Origin: Dermatemys mawii
Taxonomy: Eukaryota; Chordata; Testudines; Dermatemydidae
Reading direction: 5' to 3'
Length of the DNA: 64,000 nt
NCBI GenBank assembly: GCA_007922305.1
Contig: ML677326.1
Coordinates: 56,724,785 to 56,788,784, forward strand
The notes under the pieces: model-generated
What the model saw: only the letters and a program-made list of their open reading frames with translations
The model's database searches: none
Told to the model about the DNA's origin: nothing
Shown: positions 10,361 to 64,000 of the stretch, piece by piece
How the letters are laid out: each line of letters opens with the position of its first letter
How positions within the stretch are numbered: the first letter of the stretch is position 1
Translations under genes and position numbers: made by a program

Positions 10361-11099
10361 AGCGCTGTTTGATGTAGCCTGGCCCCTCCCTACTCACGTG
10401 CCGGTTTCCATCTCAACTTGCTCCAGCCGCACTGCGATCTGCGACCCGCTCGCCCATAAGCAGCTTTGCCCCTCAGCGCTGGCTGCTGTGATGCCTTCAG
10501 TGCATCCCGGCGTCTTTCCTGCACAGGTCGGCAGAGCATCACCCTCCCCGGTTCAGTTCCCTTCTTAAGACACCTGTTTACCACCATGTCTACAAGAAAC
10601 TAAGCATGTAATTAGGACCAAACTGTGGTTCTTGTCGTTGGTTGGTCTGTGCTTAGCCTCGGCTCTTCTCCTCCCAAAGGCTCTCTAGTCCCTCGAGGGT
10701 AATTTACCTTCTCTTGAGATAGCTCTAAGTATAGCGAATAGCTCCAGATTAGCTTGGCTAAAACCAAAGCTTATTAAACTTAGATGGTGAACTACAGAAA
10801 GTAATAAATGGAAAACTTCATACTGCAATTGAAGATCACCTCTGTATTATGCTGGGTTGGCAGAAAGACTCTCTGTTGCAAGTACTATCTAAGAAGAAAA
10901 TTCTGAGTTTGAACTGGTTTCTCTTTCTATCCTACCTTTTTCTCTTGCCCAGCCCTAGGTGGGTTTCTTGTCTCTTAATCTGACCACACTTAGTTGGTAG
11001 ATCTCAGTTACCGCCTTTTGGTAACTGTAGCTAGTTTGTCTGACTGCTTGAGTTCGGTCAAGTGTTTTTCCTATCCTTCTGAGTTATTTTAGTCTATCT

Positions 11100-12023
11100 T
11101 GGGTGGGGAAACTTTCTGGCCTGAGGGCCATATCAGGGAATAGAAATTGTATGCTCCCAGAATTGGGGTAAGGGTGCAGGCTCTGGGGTGGGGCTGGAGA
11201 TGAGTTTGGGGTGTAGGAGGGTGCTTTGGGCTGGGACCGAGGGGTTTGGAGGGTGGGAGGGGGATCAGGGCTGGGGAAGGAGTGCAGATTCGGCTAGGGG
11301 TGTGGGCTCTGTGGTGGGACTGGGGATGAGAGGTTTGGGGCATAAGTGCTGACTTTACCCAGTGCCACAGGAGGTAACCGTGGGTGGGGGGCACAGCGGA
11401 ACCACTCCCTGCCCCAGCTCACCTTTGCTCTGCTTCCTCTCCGCTTCTCCCACTTCCCTCCCAGGCTTGCCATGTGAAACAGCTGATTCACAGCAAGGCG
11501 GGGAGGGAGGGGGGAGAAGCGGAGCGGTAGTGGCAGCCCACTCAGGGGAAGAGGTAGAGGTGAGCTGGGGTGGAGAGCTGCCAGTGGGTGCTCTGCACCC
11601 ACCAATTTTTCCCCATGGGTGCTCCAGCCCTGGAGCACCCATGGCATTGGTGCCTATGGTTTGGGGTGCAGCAGGCTGCTCTAGGCTGGGATTGAGGCGT
11701 TTGAAGAGCAGGGCTGGGGCATGGGGAGAGGCTCAGGGAGTGCAGGCTCCAAGCAGGGCTTATCTCAAGCGGATCCCGGAAGCAGTAGCATGTCCCTCTT
11801 CCAGCTCCTATGTGGAGGCATGGCCAGGAGACTCTGCACACTGCCTCATCTGCAGGGACCACCCCTGCAGCTCCCATTGGAGAGTGTGGGAGCTGGGGTG
11901 TGGTGCGGCCCCTGGTGGGAGTAGACCTAAGCCGTGTGGTGTGGCCCCCACCCGGGAGCAGGACAGCTTAAAATGGCCCATTGGCCAGATTCGGCCTGCA
12001 GGCTGTAGTTTGTCCACCCCCTT
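11100..12023. mobile_element. Non-autonomous hAT element in NEK1 intron 1
   Basis: Perfect 8-bp target duplication GTCTATCT at 11092-11099 and 12024-12031. The left end reads TGGGTGGGGAAACTTTCTGG; inward from the right it reads AAGGGGGTGGACAAACTAC, followed by a CAGGCCGAATCTGGCC core, the signature of this hAT family. The interior is GC-rich with open frames on both strands that resemble no protein. Confidence 0.82.
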
Positions 12024-12404
12024 GTCTATCTGCTTTCTGTCTCCATTTCTCAGCCTAAGATTGTCTTTCAAACCGGATTCTTCTCCTCTTTATATGTAAT
12101 GGTAAATGAAGAGTCTGCAAGCCAAGTCAAGCTTACAGAATTTGGTAGGTTTTTGTAAATATGTAAAATGGCGTGCAAAATCTTCTACTGGTGATTATAT
12201 GGGAGAGAAAATGAGAACTGACTATTGGAGCCTAAAGTTGAGTGCAGGCCTGGCAGTAGATTATTTCCTTACTTATGAACTGTGCAAATTTTGATAGAGT
12301 TACCAAGGGACAATAAACATATAAAACTAAGTTTTTCTTTTACATACTGCAGTTCTGAAGAGTGACAGAAAAAAGTGAATTTGTTTGTTCTGACATTTGA
12401 TCTT

Positions 12405-12610
12405 ATCAGTGGTAGCGTGTACTATTAGGTAGGGCATAGGACGTGGAGTCTAGGTGACCTGAGTTCTGTTCCTATCTCCAATATTAACTTGCTTTTTGAC
12501 CTTGGATTAGTTATTTAACTTCTTGACACATCTCTCTTCCCATCTTCAAAAATTTATTTAATTATATTATTTCGTAAAGCATTTTAAGATCTGTTGAAGA
12601 ACAGATCTTA
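12405..12610 (+). repeat. MIR SINE fragment
   Basis: Matches the amniote MIR core in sense: a GAGTCTAGGTGACCTGAGTTC stretch, TTGACCTTGGATTAGTTATTTAACTT, then a degenerate 3' part ending AAAGCATTTTAAGATCTGTTGA, the equivalent of AAAGCGCTTTGAGATCTACTGA. The 3' tail forms one arm of the palindrome below. Confidence 0.7.
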
Positions 12611-12658
12611 TATATAATATATATATATGATCTGTTCATCAACAGATCTTAAAATGCT
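12578..12658. repeat. Near-perfect palindrome with 30-bp arms
   Basis: Arms at 12578-12607 and 12629-12658 are reverse complements at 29 of 30 positions, separated by a 21-bp AT-only spacer of TA repeats. Each arm reads AGCATTTTAAGATCTGTTGA followed by a second short inverted element GAACAGATC. Both arms resemble the MIR 3' tail, so this appears to be an inverted duplication of a MIR end. Confidence 0.88.
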
Positions 12659-13826
12659 ATATATGTAAAAAATATGAAACTTGTGTTAGAATTTTTTCAA
12701 TACACTGGTAATAATAGAAGACACTTGTCATTGACTGATTTGCACAGTGAGTAAGATGGGGCGAAATAGTGAATTAGAGCACAGACTTATGGATCTGTGC
12801 CTTAATTTTGGCCAAAATCAGTTTGCGTTTATTGTGGTGGTAATAAGTGCACAGTTGAGTCCTCCATAGAATGAACAATAAGAGTAGTGAGACAGAAGTG
12901 TGTAGTGAATGAAGCAGGACTACAGTCTGCGAACACTGAAAGTAGTATTGAACAGCTGCCTCATACGTTGCATGGCACCCAATCTGTATATTCAATGTTA
13001 TATTCAATGTTATATTGCTATGTGGGAAATAAGAGTATGTTGTAATGTGTGTATTCGTAGGAAGCAGAGTTTTTTGTCTGGGTGTTGATGGAGGAAAATC
13101 CAGTCATGATCTCAAAGGAGTTTACTGTCCAAATAGGCACATACTACAGTGAACAAACATATTGCATAAGGAGACCGTAAGATGAATATATAACAAAGTG
13201 GTGAAGATTTGAAAAGAACATTAATGTCACATGTCTTTTTTTAAGCAGAATGAGTGGTTAAAAACTTCACACACGTCTTCTGAAAGATTTTGATGGAAGT
13301 GAAGACAGATTAAATTTCAAGCCACAGTGCCAGTCCTTAACTATACAATTTTGCCTAAATTCCTGAATAGACGTTCGGGTGCATTTTAATAAAATGTATT
13401 TAAGTATTCCCACTCTCTCTTCCTGAAGTGGACTTTCCCAGTAATATTAAGGGAGAGGTAAAGAAAGCTAAGATCTGCAGATCGAAGTGATACTTAACCT
13501 GCTAGCTGAAGCAGAAAATATGGCACTGAATACTGACTATTTGGAGACTGAATGCACTCACTTTATTTGGTATTTTCCGTCTACCTGCATTCCATCAAGA
13601 TGAAAGAACTGACCTGTGTATGGCAATATAGCCGACCTTTTTTTTAGATCATTCAGGGGGTATGGGTGAAAAGTTGAGATTTGGATTCACTGACTTACAG
13701 AGGAGAAATCAAGTTTCTTATGAAATTGAAGAGACAAATGAATTAGAAACTAAAGTGAAATGCATAACTTGATGTGCAGACGCTAAACTTTATTATTCAG
13801 TTAACATCCTTTGTTTTTTCCCTCAG
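12659..13826 (+). other. NEK1 intron 1, 3' part
   Basis: AT-rich intronic DNA with no recognised gene or repeat, ending in a TTTTTTCCCTCAG acceptor at 13826. Confidence 0.5.
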
Positions 13827-13858
13827 CCCTTGAGTAGGGATGCCTTAGAAAAAGAACC

Positions 13859-63019
<49,161 letters not shown>

Positions 63020-63202
63020 GTAAGCAAACTTTCTGCTTTGCCTACCTGAGCATTTCCATCACTGATATCTAGGGGACAATTTGTTGTGTATGGTATCAGT
63101 TCACCAGAATGAAAGTGCTCCTAATTATAATCCTTTCAGTACCAAAATGGTTACTCTGCCTCTCAGTCTACATCTTTCAAAGACTTGAAGATGTCTGTGT
63201 TC

Positions 63203-64000
63203 TAGGGCTGTCAGATGATTTAAAAAAAATGAATTGTGCAATTAATTATGCTGTTAACAATAGAATACAATTTATTTAAATATTTTTGGATGTTTTCTAC
63301 TTTTTTCAGATATACTGATTTCAATTACAACACAATACGAAGTATACAGTATTGACTTTGTTTTTGATCACAAACATTTGCACTGTAAAAAAGAACAGAA
63401 ATAGTACTTTTTAATTCACCTAATACAAATTCAGTAGTGCAATCACTTTATCATGAAAGTTGAACTTACAAATGTAGAATTATGTACAAAAAAACCTCCA
63501 TTCAAAAATAAAACAGTGTAAAACTTTAGAGCCAACAAGTCCAATCAGTCCTACTTGTTCAGCCAATGGCTCAGACAAACAAGTTTGATTAGAATTTGCA
63601 GGAGATAATGCTGCCCGCTTCTTGTTTACAGTGTCACCTGAAAGTGAGAATAGGCATTCTCATGGCACTGTTATAGCCGGCTTTGGAAGGTATTTATGTG
63701 CCAGATGCCAGGTTCTGCTCAATAATGATTCAAAGCAGAGCAGACCGAAGCTTGTTCATTTTCATCATCTGAGTCAGATGCCACTGGCAGAAGGCTGATT
63801 TTCTTTTTCGGTGATTCAGGTTCTATAGTTTCTGCATTGGAGTGTTTTGGCTTTTTTTAAGGCTTTTGAAAGCATGTGCCACATTGGGTCCCTTTCAAAT
63901 ATTGGATGGCACTCCAGATTTTTAAACCTCCGGTCAAGTGCTGTAGCTGTTTTTAGAAATCTGATTGGTACCTTCTTTGCGTTTTGTTCAATCTACTGTA
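63203..64000 (-). mobile_element. Second copy of the hAT transposon, cut by the window end
   Basis: Begins TAGGGCTGTCAGATG and runs parallel to 60288-61090: AACAATAGAATACAATTTATTTAAATATTTTTGGATGTTTTCTAC, ACAGTGTAAAACTTTAGAGCC, GGAGATAATGCTGCCCGCTTC and GTCAGATGCCACTGGCAGAAGG are shared. The minus strand again encodes a decayed transposase C-terminus. The right terminus is outside the window. Confidence 0.75.

Noticed and set aside
11362..12099. 245-codon + strand open frame, the longest open frame in the window
   Set aside because: It lies almost entirely inside the hAT element 11100-12023 and runs past its end; no domain is recognisable and the opposite strand is equally open.

Overview
The window is vertebrate nuclear DNA, most likely from a turtle (Testudines). 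This rests on one spliced vertebrate gene with long AT-rich introns and a dense load of repeats typical of turtle genomes: a CR1 LINE with an ATTCTA-type 3' tail, tyrosine-recombinase (DIRS-like) retrotransposons, Penelope-like elements with hammerhead motifs, many non-autonomous hAT and Tc1/mariner elements, and MIR. The species assignment comes from remembered repeat families, not a search; a crocodilian is the main alternative.

The only host protein-coding gene I can establish is NEK1 (NIMA-related kinase 1) on the + strand. A non-coding first exon lies in a CpG island near 9.9 kb. The start codon is at 13859, and 23 coding exons can be placed to the base. They encode residues 1-804 plus one nucleotide. 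The remaining C-terminal part (human NEK1 is about 1,260-1,290 residues) lies beyond the right edge. All splice junctions keep frame, no exon has a stop, and all kinase catalytic motifs are present. A second CpG island at 2.86-3.48 kb is the likely promoter of a divergent minus-strand gene. From known amniote synteny the candidate is CLCN3, but only a possible untranslated first exon is visible.

Layout: 1-2.33 kb, a CR1 LINE interrupted by two DNA transposons; 2.33-9.7 kb, intergenic DNA with a CpG island, a hAT element and a decayed DIRS-like element holding a solo LTR; 9.7-13.8 kb, NEK1 promoter, exon 1 and intron 1; 13.8-26.9 kb, kinase-domain exons; 26.9-35.4 kb, linker exons separated by repeat-filled introns; 35.4-39.4 kb, start of the coiled-coil region; 39.4-49.2 kb, a very repeat-rich intron with a Penelope-like element and the best-preserved DIRS-like element; 49.2-63.0 kb, further coiled-coil and linker exons; 63.2 kb to the end, a hAT copy running off the window.

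I found no undescribed defence or metabolic system. The points most worth a second look are a 78-bp, stop-free, frame-preserving NEK1 intron; an intact hammerhead core at the 3' end of the Penelope-like element; a 30-bp-arm near-perfect palindrome that looks like an inverted MIR duplication; a TG...CA solo LTR nested in a DIRS-like element; and a set of nested transposons whose exact 8-bp target duplications give a clear insertion order.
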